A DNA stretch of 19,616 bases, from contig JALFSI010000049.1 in assembly GCA_022779365.1 (NCBI GenBank), forward strand, positions 1-19,616, read 5' to 3'. Both the position numbers and the translations under genes were made by a program. Below, piece by piece: positions 7,029 through 15,897 of the stretch; the stretch's first letter is position 1, and each line of letters begins with the position of its first letter. Origin of the DNA: CAG-170 sp022779365. Lineage in GTDB: Bacteria; Bacillota; Clostridia; Oscillospirales; Oscillospiraceae. The notes under the pieces were generated by a model that was given only the letters and a program-made list of their open reading frames with translations, did not search any database and had not been told where the DNA came from.

Positions 7029-7055
7029 CATACCCTACGCGAAAGGAGTATTTTT

Positions 7056-8222
7056 ATGAACAAGGAACGCAGAATTTTTACCTCGGAATCCGTGACGGAG
7101 GGGCATCCTGATAAAGTGTGCGACCAGATCTCCGACGGCGTGCTGGACGCCATTTTGGAAAAAGACCCGATGGCGCGCGTGGCGTGCGAGTGCGCCACCA
7201 CAACGGGGCTGGTGCTCGTGATGGGTGAGATCACAACAAACTGCTATGTGGACATCGCGAGCATCGCCCGCAAGACCATTGAGGACATCGGCTACAACAA
7301 CGCCGAATGCGGCTTTGACGGGCGGAGCTGCGCTGTGCTCACCGCCATCGACAAGCAGTCGGAGGACATCGCCATGGGCGTTGACAGCTCGTATGACGAC
7401 GCGGCGCAGACCGGCGCGGGCGATCAGGGCATGATGTTCGGCTATGCCTGCCGCGAAACGAAGGAGCTTATGCCCGCGCCCATCTCCTACGCGCACAACC
7501 TCACGCGCGCACTGAGCCGCTGCCGCCGCGAGGGCACGCTCGGCTGGCTGAGACCCGACGGAAAGAGCCAGGTGTCGGTGGAGTACGCGCCCGACGGGTC
7601 GGTCGCGCGGATCGACACCGTGGTCGTCTCCACGCAGCACGCGCCGGATGTGTCGATCGAAGAGCTGCGCGAGGGCGTTGTGGAAGAGGTCATCAAGCCC
7701 AATCTCCCCACGCGCCTGCTGGACGCAGACACGAGGTTTCTTGTGAACCCCACGGGGCGGTTCGTCATCGGCGGACCTGTGGGCGATTCGGGACTCACGG
7801 GACGTAAGATCATCGTGGACACCTACGGCGGCTATGCTGCGCACGGCGGCGGCGCGTTCTCCGGCAAAGACCCGACGAAGGTCGATCGCAGCGCGGCGTA
7901 TATGGCGCGATACATCGCCAAGAACATCGTCGCCGCGGGTCTGGCGGACAAGTGCCAGATCGAGCTGGCTTACGCCATCGGCGTGGCGCAGCCGGTATCT
8001 GTTCTGGTGGAGTCCTTCGGCACGGGAAGGCTTCCCGACGCCGAGCTGGGGCTGCTGGTGCGCAAGTGCTTTGACCTGCGCCCGGCGGAGATCATCCGCA
8101 AGCTGGACCTGCGCCGCCCGATCTACCGTCAGGTCGCAGCGTTCGGTCATTTTGGTCGTACCGAGCTCGATCTGCCGTGGGAAAAGACCGACAGCACCGA
8201 GCTGCTGCTCAAAAACGCGTAA
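7056..8222 (+). CDS. metK: S-adenosylmethionine synthase
   Basis: This 388-residue enzyme makes S-adenosylmethionine from methionine and ATP. Diagnostic motifs are HPDK (17-20, ATP site), the signature GAGDQGMMFGYA (120-131) and the glycine-rich GGGAFSGKD (264-272). Length matches the family. The ATG at 7056 is chosen because a GAAAGGAG site lies at 7041-7048. An in-frame ATG at 6990 lies between riboswitch and terminator and would place the terminator stem inside the coding sequence. Expression is controlled by the SAM-I riboswitch. It is a monocistronic unit ending in its own terminator. Confidence 0.98.
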   Translation: MNKERRIFTSESVTEGHPDKVCDQISDGVLDAILEKDPMARVACECATTTGLVLVMGEITTNCYVDIASIARKTIEDIGYNNAECGFDGRSCAVLTAIDKQSEDIAMGVDSSYDDAAQTGAGDQGMMFGYACRETKELMPAPISYAHNLTRALSRCRREGTLGWLRPDGKSQVSVEYAPDGSVARIDTVVVSTQHAPDVSIEELREGVVEEVIKPNLPTRLLDADTRFLVNPTGRFVIGGPVGDSGLTGRKIIVDTYGGYAAHGGGAFSGKDPTKVDRSAAYMARYIAKNIVAAGLADKCQIELAYAIGVAQPVSVLVESFGTGRLPDAELGLLVRKCFDLRPAEIIRKLDLRRPIYRQVAAFGHFGRTELDLPWEKTDSTELLLKNA

Positions 8223-8229
8223 ACCGCAG

Positions 8230-8261
8230 AGCCGGAGGGGACACGCTCCCTTCCGGCTTTT
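8230..8261 (+). terminator. Intrinsic terminator of metK
   Basis: The stem pairs agccgga (8230-8236) with tccggct (8252-8258), then ggg with ccc inside with one T bulged, followed by TTTT. It lies 8 bases after the metK stop. Confidence 0.75.
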
Positions 8262-8298
8262 CCTGCACATTTTTTGGACATTCGACGGTAAATGACCC

Positions 8299-8327
8299 TT
8301 GTCAGATCAGGAAAAATGCGGTATCCT
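8299..8327 (+). promoter_or_regulatory. Sigma-A promoter of the transporter / GLUG operon
   Basis: -35 TTGTCA (8299-8304), a 17-bp spacer and -10 TATCCT (8322-8327) precede the AAGGAGG ribosome site of the transporter gene. The promoter lies inside the longest possible reading frame, which supports the downstream start at 8367. Confidence 0.65.
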
Positions 8328-8366
8328 ATGCGTGAATTTGGCAGCTTGAGACTGCAAGGAGGGGAA

Positions 8367-10886
8367 ATGCCTGTGAGCACGCAAACGGAGCAGAAGCCGT
8401 CATTTATGCTCAAGCTCTCCACGTTTATTGTGGATAAGCGTAATCTGGTGTTTTTGATCGTCATCATCGCACTCATTTTTTCGTATTTTGCCAGCAGCTG
8501 GGTCACGGTCGAGGACGACCTGACCACCTATCTGCCGGCGGACTCGGAGACGCGGCGGGGTCTGGACGTGATGGAGGATCAGTTCACGACCTACGGTACG
8601 GCGGACGTGATGGTCGCAAACATCACCTATCCCGAAGCCGAGGCGCTGAGCGACCGGCTCGCGGACATCGACGGCGTGCAGAGTGTGTCGTTTGATGATA
8701 CCTCCGACCACTACGCCGATGCGTCGGCGCTGTTTTCGGTGACGTTTGACTACGACGAAAAAGATGACCGCTGCCTGGATTCGTTGGCAGAGGTCAAGGA
8801 AACGCTGGACGGGCGCGATGTGTATGTGTCCACCGAGCTGGGCAACGCCAAAAAGGAGACCATCGAGCGCGAGGTCAACGTCATTATGATCTACGTCGCT
8901 GTGATCGTGGTGACGGTGCTGCTGCTGACGTCGCAGACCTACGGCGAAGTGCCGGTTCTGTTAATTACGTTCGTGACGGCTATGATCCTCAACAAGGGCT
9001 GCAACTTCCTGCTCGGCACGATCTCATTCGTGTCAAACTCCGTGACGAGCATTTTGCAGCTTGCACTGAGTTTGGACTACGCCGTCATTCTGTGCAACCG
9101 TTTTAAGGAGGAACACCAGCTCCTGCCCGTGCGCGAGGCGGCGATCGTGGCGCTGAGCAAAGCCATCCCTGAGATCGGCGCAAGCTCGCTGACCACGGTG
9201 GGCGGTCTGGCGGCGATGCTGTTCATGCAGTTTAAGATCGGACCGGATATGGGCATCTGTCTCATCAAGGCGATCGTGTTCGCGCTGCTGTCGGTGTTCG
9301 TGCTGATGCCGGGGCTGCTCGTGCTGTTTGGACCGCTCATCGACAAGACGCGGCACAAGGATTTTGTGCCGAAGATCCCGTTTGTGGGCAAGATCGACTA
9401 CGCCACGCGCTTTATCGTGCCGGTGGTGTTTGTAGTGGTGGCGGTGCTGGGGCTGCATTTTTCCAACAACTGCCCCTACGCCTACGGCTACAGCACGCTG
9501 GAAACGCCCAAGCTCAACGAAACGCAGATCGCGCAGAACATGGTGGAGGACCACTTTGGCTCATCCAACATGGTGGCGCTGGTCGTGCCGGCGGGCGATT
9601 ATGAGACCGAGGCGCGGCTGCTGTCGGACCTCGAGGGTTATGAACAGGTCGATCACACGATGGGGCTTGCCAATGTGGAGGCGATGGACGGCTATATGCT
9701 TGCCGACAAGCTGACGCCGCGGCAGTTCGCGGAGCTGGCGGGGCTTGACTACGAGGCGGCGCAGCTCGTGTATGCCGCCTATGCCGCGAGCCAGGAGGAA
9801 TACGGGCAGGTGCTGGGCAATCTCGCTACCTACCGCGTGCCGCTCATTGATATGTTCCTGTACGTCTGCGATAAGATCGACGAGGGGCTTGTGACGCTTG
9901 ACGACGAGCAGACCGAAACGCTCAACGACGCCGCCAAGCAGATGCGCAGCGCGCAGGCGCAGCTCTGCGGCACGGAGTATGACCGTATGCTGGTGTATCT
10001 CGCGCTGCCAGTGAGCGGCGACGAGACGTATCAGTTTACCGATGAGATTCGGGAGCTTGCACAGTCGTACTATCCCGACGGGCAGGTGCTGGTGTGCGGC
10101 GAATCGACGAATGAATATGATTTTGAAAAATCTTTCTCGCGCGACAATACGGTCGTGAGTGTGGTGTCCATTCTGATCGTTCTGGTGGTGCTGCTGTTCA
10201 CGTTCAAGTCCGCGGGGATGCCGATCCTGCTCATTATGGTCATTCAGGGCAGTATCTGGATCAACTTTTCCATGCCGGCCATCACGGGGACGGGGCTGTT
10301 CTTCATGAGCTATCTGGTGGTCAGCTCGATCCAGATGGGCGCGAATATCGACTATGCCATCGTCATTGCCAGCCGCTATCAGGAGCTCAAGCAGGAGATG
10401 CCGCACAAGCAGGCGATGATCGAAACACTGAACTTCGCGTTCCCCACCATCATCACCTCCGGCACGATCCTGGCGACCGCCGGTATCCTCATCGGGCAGA
10501 TGACGTCCGAGGCGACGATCGTCGGCATCGGGCAGAGCCTGGGGCGCGGCACGATTTTGTCGATGTTCCTCGTTTTGTTCGTGCTGCCGCAAATTTTGCT
10601 CATCGGCGGCGATATTGTGGATAAAACGTCGTTCAGTATGCCCAAGGCGGCGCTGCGGCGCAAGGAAGCCAGCGGGCGCGTGTATGTGGACGGGCTCGTC
10701 AGCGGAGAGATCCACGGCACGGTCAGCGGCATCATGCGCGCGAACGTGGACGGCACGGTCGATCTGCGTGTGATCTCCGGCAATGTGGAGCAAGTGCGTG
10801 CCAAGCTGCCCGCGGGCGAGGGCTCGCCCGGAGACAGTTCCGATGAAAACAAAGAAGGGGAGGGAAGCGGTGATGAAAATGCGTAA
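8367..10886 (+). CDS. MMPL/RND-superfamily transporter with short beta-repeat tail
   Basis: This 839-residue polytopic protein has the duplicated RND/MMPL layout. Helix 1 (about 27-44) and an outer domain (45-168) are followed by a helix cluster 169-325 containing SLDYA with Asp237. Helix 7 (348-364) and a second outer domain (365-595) are followed by a cluster 596-750 containing NIDYA with Asp662. Asp in helices 4 and 10 is the expected proton relay of MMPL proteins, which export lipids or amphiphiles; the substrate here is unknown. The cytosolic tail (768-808) has short alternating Gly/Val repeats reminiscent of bactofilin beta-solenoids, then an acidic Gly/Ser-rich end. ATG 8367 follows AAGGAGGGG; GTG 8373 is an alternative. 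The downstream gene overlaps by 14 bases, implying coupled synthesis. Confidence 0.88.
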   Translation: MPVSTQTEQKPSFMLKLSTFIVDKRNLVFLIVIIALIFSYFASSWVTVEDDLTTYLPADSETRRGLDVMEDQFTTYGTADVMVANITYPEAEALSDRLADIDGVQSVSFDDTSDHYADASALFSVTFDYDEKDDRCLDSLAEVKETLDGRDVYVSTELGNAKKETIEREVNVIMIYVAVIVVTVLLLTSQTYGEVPVLLITFVTAMILNKGCNFLLGTISFVSNSVTSILQLALSLDYAVILCNRFKEEHQLLPVREAAIVALSKAIPEIGASSLTTVGGLAAMLFMQFKIGPDMGICLIKAIVFALLSVFVLMPGLLVLFGPLIDKTRHKDFVPKIPFVGKIDYATRFIVPVVFVVVAVLGLHFSNNCPYAYGYSTLETPKLNETQIAQNMVEDHFGSSNMVALVVPAGDYETEARLLSDLEGYEQVDHTMGLANVEAMDGYMLADKLTPRQFAELAGLDYEAAQLVYAAYAASQEEYGQVLGNLATYRVPLIDMFLYVCDKIDEGLVTLDDEQTETLNDAAKQMRSAQAQLCGTEYDRMLVYLALPVSGDETYQFTDEIRELAQSYYPDGQVLVCGESTNEYDFEKSFSRDNTVVSVVSILIVLVVLLFTFKSAGMPILLIMVIQGSIWINFSMPAITGTGLFFMSYLVVSSIQMGANIDYAIVIASRYQELKQEMPHKQAMIETLNFAFPTIITSGTILATAGILIGQMTSEATIVGIGQSLGRGTILSMFLVLFVLPQILLIGGDIVDKTSFSMPKAALRRKEASGRVYVDGLVSGEIHGTVSGIMRANVDGTVDLRVISGNVEQVRAKLPAGEGSPGDSSDENKEGEGSGDENA

Positions 10887-13800
10887 TATCACCCGGCGCG
10901 CCGGGGCGGTCATGCTGATGCTGGCGCTGCTTCTGACCCTGTGCCCGGCAGGGCTTGCGGCGGAGCGCGAGGTGCGCATCGGAAGCGCCGAGGAGCTTGT
11001 AAAATTTGCGGAAAAATGCGCGTCTGACAGCTATTCGAGCGGGCTGACGGCAGTCTTGACGGACAATATTGACCTGGACGGCGCGGCGGTGTACATCCCC
11101 ATCTTTTTGGGTACGTTTGACGGAAACGGGCACACCATCCGCAATCTGGAGCTGACGTCAGGCGAGTCACGGCTTGCCCTGTTCGGCAGGCTGGAGCGCG
11201 GCGGCACGGTGAAAAATCTGCGCGTGGAGGGCACGATCACGCCGTCCGGCTCGCAGAGCACCGTGGGCGGCATCGTGGCAGAAAACTACGGGCGCATCGA
11301 CACCTGTGTCTTTGCCGGGACGGTCATCGCCTCGGAGCAGGTCGGCGGCATCGCAGCGCTGAATGAGGCCGGCGGCATCATTACGGCGTGCCGCGTGGCG
11401 GGCGTTATTCAGGGCAAGCGCTACACCGGCGGCATCGTGGGCAAAAGCGCGGGCAGCGTGGTGCGCTGCACGAACCTTGCCGCGGTAAACACGAGCGTGA
11501 CCGATGAAGAGCTTGACATCGAAGAGCTGGGTAACCTTGACAGCACAGTCTATGATCTTCTCAAAAACCGCAGCATCGACAACGAGACCGGCACGCTGAC
11601 CGACACCGGCGGCATCGCGGGGCATTCGACCGGTGTGCTGCAAAGCTGCGAAAATAACGGCTCGGTCGGTTATCCGCACGTCGGCTACAACGTCGGCGGT
11701 ATCGCGGGGCGGCAGAGCGGGTATATCAGTAACTGCAAAAACCGCGGCAATATTCAAGGGCGCAAGGATGTGGGCGGTCTGGTCGGTCAGATGGCGCCGG
11801 ACATTACGCTGCAAGCCTCCGGCGACTCTCTGGAGGAATTGCAGGATGAGCTGAACACGCTCCATTCCATGCTCAGCCGCACGATGGACGACGCGCAGAC
11901 GGTCTCCGACGATGTGTCCGCGCAGCTCTCACAGGTGACGAATTACACCGATTCGGCGCGCACGCACGCGGGCGACCTGGTCGATCAGGTACAGGAATTT
12001 ACCGATGCAAATATTGAGGCGGTGAACGATGTTTCGCTGCTGGCGGAGCGATATGTTGCCAAGGGCAGCGTGGTGCTGGACGATCTGACGGATGCGTCGT
12101 CCGCGATGGCGGACGCGATGCACGAGATGGAGGACATTCCAGCGCTCATGCAGAGCGTCACGGAGCTGAACGACACGCTGCTGCGGCAGCTCCGCGATTT
12201 TGCCGATAAGACGCAGGCGGCGGCGGAGGCGATGCAGCGCGGCGCGGAGGCAATGGACGAGGCGTTCGGAGTCATTGCGGGTTGGAATCCCGACCTGCCG
12301 GATACGTCGCAGCTTCAGGATGACTTGCGGATGCTCATCGACGCGGCGCAGGACCTGAGTGAGATCGCGGCGCAGGCGCTGGACGAGTATAACCAGACCG
12401 GCACGGTGAGCGCGGAGACACGCGAGGCGCTGCGGCTGGCATTGCAGCAGACGCTGGAAGCAAATGCTGCTGTACTCGATGATCTGAACGAGCTGCTGAA
12501 AAATACGGATTTCGGTGGACTTCTGGACGAGGCGCTGGAGGTCCTGCGGGAGTTCTCCGGCTATATGCGCGACGCGATGCGCGAATTTTCGGACGCGGCG
12601 CGGCAGCTTTCCGGCGCAATGGACGATCTTTCGGACGCACTGGACACGCTGCGCGGGATGGGCGGCTATCTGGATGAGCTCTTCGGCGACGTGGCGAACG
12701 CCATGCCGGCGCTGCTGCGTGCCGCCGACAGCCTGACGCAGGCGTTCCGCGACGGCGCGCAGTGGGCGCGCGACCTCGGGAGCGAAGAGCCGATCACATT
12801 TACCTCGCTTGGCTCAGAGTTTTCTGACAGCGCCGATGCGCTCAACGCCGCGCTCGGCAGCGTGAGCTCGGAGCTTGGCGGGCTGAACGACACGCTCGAC
12901 GCCTCCAACTCCGTGCTGCTGTCGGATATGCGGCAGATCAACAATCAGGCGAACAAGGTGATGAACCTGTTCTTCAACATCCTCAACGACACGCAGAACG
13001 CGGACTATACGGACATCTACGAGGACGTGTCCGATCAGAGCCTGCAAAGCGCCGTGGAGGGCAAGGTGCAGGAGAGCACGAACAGCGGCAGCGTGTCCGC
13101 CGACCGCAACGTGGGCGGGCTCGTCGGCGCAATGGCGATCGAATATGACCTTGACCCGGAGGACGATCTGACGTCCGACAAGACGAGCGGGCTGCGGCGC
13201 TATACCTATCAGACGCGCGCGGTGCTGCTGAACTGCACGAACACCGGCACAGTCGAGGCAAAGCGGAGCTGCGCGGGCAGCGTGACGGGACGCATGGATC
13301 TCGGCACGATCTCCGGCTGCGGCGGCTTTGGCGACGTGACGAGCGAGTCGGGCGACTATGTGGGCGGCGTGTGCGGCTTCTCGCTGTCGTCCATTCAGGA
13401 CAGCTACGCGAAGTGCACGCTCTCTGGCGGCAAATACGTCGGCGGCATCGCGGGCTCTGGCAGCCGCGTGTCGAGCTGCGTGTCCATGGTGGCGCTGGCG
13501 GACTGCGACCAGTTTACCGGCGCGATCGCGGGCGAAATTACGGATGACTATCAGAATAACCGCTTCGTCTCAGACACGCTGGCGGGCGTGGACCGCATCA
13601 GCCTGTCCGGAAAGGCGGAAAAGATCGGCTACTCGCAGATGCTGCGTATCGAGGGCATCCCGAAGCAGATGAAGACACTGACGCTGCGCTTTGTCGCCGA
13701 CGATGTGACGCTGGCGAGCTATCCGATCGAATACGGCGCGTCGTTCCCGATGGGCAGCGCGCCGGACATCCCGCAGCAGGAGGGAAAGTACGCCGTCTGG

Positions 13801-14403
13801 GATCACGAGACGCTGGACGATCTGCATTTTGACACGGTGGTCACGGCGGTGTATACGACGTATGTGACGACGCTCGACTCTCCCGCGCAGCGAGATAGCG
13901 GCAAGGCGGTGTTCCTGTCGGAGGGACTGTTTGACGATGGTGCGCAGCTCACGGCGGAGCAGATCACGCTCCCGGAGGGCGAGCTGCCGCGGCTGTCGGA
14001 GGATTTCTGGACCGCGGTGCGGCAGGCGCTCGGTGCGCAGACCGTGCGCTACGGAACGGTGCTGGAGCAGTGGCAGGTCACCATCCCCGATGACGGGCAG
14101 ATGGAGCATCTGGTGCATTATCTGCCCCCGGAGGACGGGCGCGGCGAGCTGGTCGTGTATGTGAAGGACGCGGACGGCTGGACGATGCACGAGTGCGGCG
14201 ATTTCGGCAGCTACGCGACGCTGACGCTGCCCGCCGGGCAGACGCAGATCGTACTGGCGCGCCTGCGCGCCGTGTGGTGGGTCTGGCTTATCCCGGCAGG
14301 ACTGGCGGTGCTGGTGCTCGTATGCGTCCTGCTGGCGGTGCACAAAAAGCACAAAAAGGCAAAGGAGCAGGCGAAGGGCAAACAAGCGCCTGTGGAAACG
14401 TAA
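10873..14403 (+). CDS. Exported membrane-anchored GLUG-repeat protein with long coiled-coil insert
   Basis: This 1176-residue exported protein of unknown function starts with a signal peptide (basic start, hydrophobic 11-24, A-x-A-like site near 30). GLUG-type repeats with GGIV/GGIAG/GGLVG cores follow (about 128-308). Residues 312-735 are a long, acidic, Ala/Leu/Asp-rich helical region with heptad-like spacing. GLUG repeats then resume (736-885), with GGLVGAMA at 748-755 echoing GGLVGQMA at 301-308. A less repetitive domain (925-1130) precedes one membrane helix (1134-1156) and a lysine-rich cytosolic tail. There is no LPXTG motif. The ATG at 10873 follows GGGGAGGG (10857-10864) and lies inside the transporter gene, so a physical partnership is likely. 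The shape recalls YhgE/EsaA-type coiled-coil envelope proteins, but I see no homology. Confidence 0.85.
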   Translation: MKMRNITRRAGAVMLMLALLLTLCPAGLAAEREVRIGSAEELVKFAEKCASDSYSSGLTAVLTDNIDLDGAAVYIPIFLGTFDGNGHTIRNLELTSGESRLALFGRLERGGTVKNLRVEGTITPSGSQSTVGGIVAENYGRIDTCVFAGTVIASEQVGGIAALNEAGGIITACRVAGVIQGKRYTGGIVGKSAGSVVRCTNLAAVNTSVTDEELDIEELGNLDSTVYDLLKNRSIDNETGTLTDTGGIAGHSTGVLQSCENNGSVGYPHVGYNVGGIAGRQSGYISNCKNRGNIQGRKDVGGLVGQMAPDITLQASGDSLEELQDELNTLHSMLSRTMDDAQTVSDDVSAQLSQVTNYTDSARTHAGDLVDQVQEFTDANIEAVNDVSLLAERYVAKGSVVLDDLTDASSAMADAMHEMEDIPALMQSVTELNDTLLRQLRDFADKTQAAAEAMQRGAEAMDEAFGVIAGWNPDLPDTSQLQDDLRMLIDAAQDLSEIAAQALDEYNQTGTVSAETREALRLALQQTLEANAAVLDDLNELLKNTDFGGLLDEALEVLREFSGYMRDAMREFSDAARQLSGAMDDLSDALDTLRGMGGYLDELFGDVANAMPALLRAADSLTQAFRDGAQWARDLGSEEPITFTSLGSEFSDSADALNAALGSVSSELGGLNDTLDASNSVLLSDMRQINNQANKVMNLFFNILNDTQNADYTDIYEDVSDQSLQSAVEGKVQESTNSGSVSADRNVGGLVGAMAIEYDLDPEDDLTSDKTSGLRRYTYQTRAVLLNCTNTGTVEAKRSCAGSVTGRMDLGTISGCGGFGDVTSESGDYVGGVCGFSLSSIQDSYAKCTLSGGKYVGGIAGSGSRVSSCVSMVALADCDQFTGAIAGEITDDYQNNRFVSDTLAGVDRISLSGKAEKIGYSQMLRIEGIPKQMKTLTLRFVADDVTLASYPIEYGASFPMGSAPDIPQQEGKYAVWDHETLDDLHFDTVVTAVYTTYVTTLDSPAQRDSGKAVFLSEGLFDDGAQLTAEQITLPEGELPRLSEDFWTAVRQALGAQTVRYGTVLEQWQVTIPDDGQMEHLVHYLPPEDGRGELVVYVKDADGWTMHECGDFGSYATLTLPAGQTQIVLARLRAVWWVWLIPAGLAVLVLVCVLLAVHKKHKKAKEQAKGKQAPVET

Positions 14404-14407
14404 AATG

Positions 14408-14437
14408 GCGGCGGCTCTGCAAAAGCAGAGCCGCCGC
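14408..14437. terminator. Terminator hairpin between convergent genes
   Basis: A perfect 13-bp stem (14408-14420 with 14425-14437) has an AAAA loop. It lies 4 bases past the GLUG-protein stop and 11 bases past the spoVFB stop. The T-tracts are poor: TGTCATTTA on plus and CATTTTA on minus. Confidence 0.75.
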
Positions 14438-14448
14438 TGTCATTTATA

Positions 14449-15033
14449 TCACGCTGGGGCGGCAAGGAGAGGCTGAAGCTGCCTGCCGTCCAGGGCGGCG
14501 CGGATGGTCTCCGGCAGGCGGGTGAAATCGGCGACGACGGAGCGCGGTTTTTTTATCGCGTTATCCTGCCGCATAGGCACGAAGAAATAGTGCCCGCGCG
14601 CGAGGAGCTTTCCGATATTTTCGGCATTGCCCGCCAGCGCGTCGTTGGTGGAGACGGCGATGACGATCGGGCGCTCGTTGCGCAGGTGCGCCTTGGCGGC
14701 GAGGGTCACAGGCGTGTCGGCAATGCCGTTTGCGAGTTTTGCCAGCGTATTGCCCGTGCACGGCGCGATGACGAGGACGTCCAGCAGCTTCTTCGGTCCG
14801 ATCGGCTCTGCCTGCGCGATGGTGTGGATGACCGGCTGACCGCAGGCTGCTTCCAGCCGCGCACGGAAATCCTCCGCTGTGCCGAAACGGGTGTCGGTTT
14901 CGTAACTAATGGTTGACATAATTGGAATGATCTTCGGAAATTCCGCGCGCATTGCCTCCAACTGCGTGAGCACGGCGTCAAAGGTGCAAAAAGAGCCGCA
15001 CATGGCGAATCCAAGCGTCAATTGTTCGTTCAT
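14449..15033 (-). CDS. spoVFB: Dipicolinate synthase subunit B
   Basis: This 194-residue flavoprotein-like subunit is made in the mother cell and, with subunit A, makes dipicolinic acid for the spore core from dihydrodipicolinate of the lysine pathway. The N-terminal GFAMCGSFCTF (8-18) and the APCTGNTLAKLANGIADTPV segment (90-109) are typical of SpoVFB and related flavoprotein folds. ATG 15033 is chosen: it has an AGGAGG site and overlaps the subunit A stop as ATGA. Longer readings would run back into spoVFA. Length agrees with the usual ~200 residues. Its presence is strong evidence for a spore-former. Confidence 0.95.
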   Translation of the reverse strand: MNEQLTLGFAMCGSFCTFDAVLTQLEAMRAEFPKIIPIMSTISYETDTRFGTAEDFRARLEAACGQPVIHTIAQAEPIGPKKLLDVLVIAPCTGNTLAKLANGIADTPVTLAAKAHLRNERPIVIAVSTNDALAGNAENIGKLLARGHYFFVPMRQDNAIKKPRSVVADFTRLPETIRAALDGRQLQPLLAAPA

Positions 15034-15875
15034 ACAGCCTCCTGTTCCGCGAGCGTTCGCAGGATCATGGTTTTGAGCGCCTCCGCTGCCGTTTTGGGCG
15101 CGCATTTTCCGGGCAGACCGAGCGCGTGGATGTAATGGAGCTCCGGCGGCGCGTCCACCGCCAGTCCGCCGCTGCCGGACGCGAGGTCGATGAGCAGGCA
15201 GTCCGGGCGCAGCGTGCGCAGGTGCTCATCGCGCAGGATGGGCGCGGGGACGGTGTTGAAAATGCAGTCATACTGCGCAAGATCGTGCAGGTAGCTGCCG
15301 GTGCGGTCGGCGCGCAGACCGGCGCTTTCGATGGCGGCGCGGTCGGCGGGCTTGCGCGCGCTGACGGTGACGTGGGCGTGCAGCGCGTGCAGGCGGGCGC
15401 TGAGCGCCTTTCCGATGCGCCCATAGCCGACGACGAGGCAGCGGCTGCCGCAGAGCGTGACGGGCAGCTCGCGCATGGCAATCTCGAGCGCACCCTCGGC
15501 GCTGGGCACGGCGTTTTCGATGGTGAGCGCTTCATCGTCCAGATAGTCGAAAACGCGCAGCCCGTGTGCCTCCAGCGCCGCACGCACGCGCGAAAGCCCG
15601 CCGCCAAAGATCACAGCGCCCGCCGGTACGCTCTGCGTGATGGCGTCGAGACTAATTCCGTCGCTGCGCTGCGAGCGGACGCGCCCGTCCTGCGTCAGCG
15701 CCGGCATGGGCAGCGCCGCCGCCTGTGCGCCGTCCAGCGCGCCATACAGCCCACCGGGTTCATCGTCCATGCCGGGGACTTCCGCGCAGCGGACGCGAAG
15801 ACCGCTGCGCAGCAGCGCCTGCGCCAGCCACATTTGCCGCGCGTCGCCGCCGATGACAGCGATTCGTTCGATCAT
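15030..15875 (-). CDS. spoVFA: Dipicolinate synthase subunit A
   Basis: This 281-residue NAD(P)-dependent-dehydrogenase-like subunit of dipicolinate synthase has an N-terminal Rossmann start (IAVIGGDARQMWLAQAL, 5-21) and a second nucleotide-binding fold with CLVVGYGRIGKALSARL (146-162). Both are typical of SpoVFA (297 residues in B. subtilis). Of two close ATGs, 15875 is preferred because GGAAAGAAGGG ends 6 bases before it; 15881 is only 0 bases from that site. It is translationally coupled to spoVFB. Unlike B. subtilis, no dapG, asd or dapA gene follows. In relatives the operon is controlled by the late mother-cell factor sigma-K. Confidence 0.93.
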   Translation of the reverse strand: MIERIAVIGGDARQMWLAQALLRSGLRVRCAEVPGMDDEPGGLYGALDGAQAAALPMPALTQDGRVRSQRSDGISLDAITQSVPAGAVIFGGGLSRVRAALEAHGLRVFDYLDDEALTIENAVPSAEGALEIAMRELPVTLCGSRCLVVGYGRIGKALSARLHALHAHVTVSARKPADRAAIESAGLRADRTGSYLHDLAQYDCIFNTVPAPILRDEHLRTLRPDCLLIDLASGSGGLAVDAPPELHYIHALGLPGKCAPKTAAEALKTMILRTLAEQEAV

Positions 15876-15897
15876 AAGCATCCCTTCTTTCCGCCCC

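Noticed and set aside
6990..7055. Upstream in-frame start of metK at 6990
   Set aside because: It would put the riboswitch terminator within the coding sequence and has no ribosome site; ATG 7056 has GAAAGGAG and gives the family N-terminus.
8292..8366. Upstream in-frame start of the MMPL gene at 8292
   Set aside because: It lies before the proposed promoter -35, and AAGGAGG sits just before ATG 8367.
9561..10979. Minus-strand open frame opposite the MMPL gene (472 codons)
   Set aside because: Composition is His/Arg-rich and no motif is seen; the plus strand carries a clear RND protein. The same applies to 7035-8270 opposite metK and 13570-14385 opposite the GLUG gene.
14398..14403. Sortase anchoring of the GLUG protein
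   Set aside because: No LPXTG-like motif precedes the C-terminal helix, and the tail after it is long and lysine-rich, fitting an ordinary membrane anchor.
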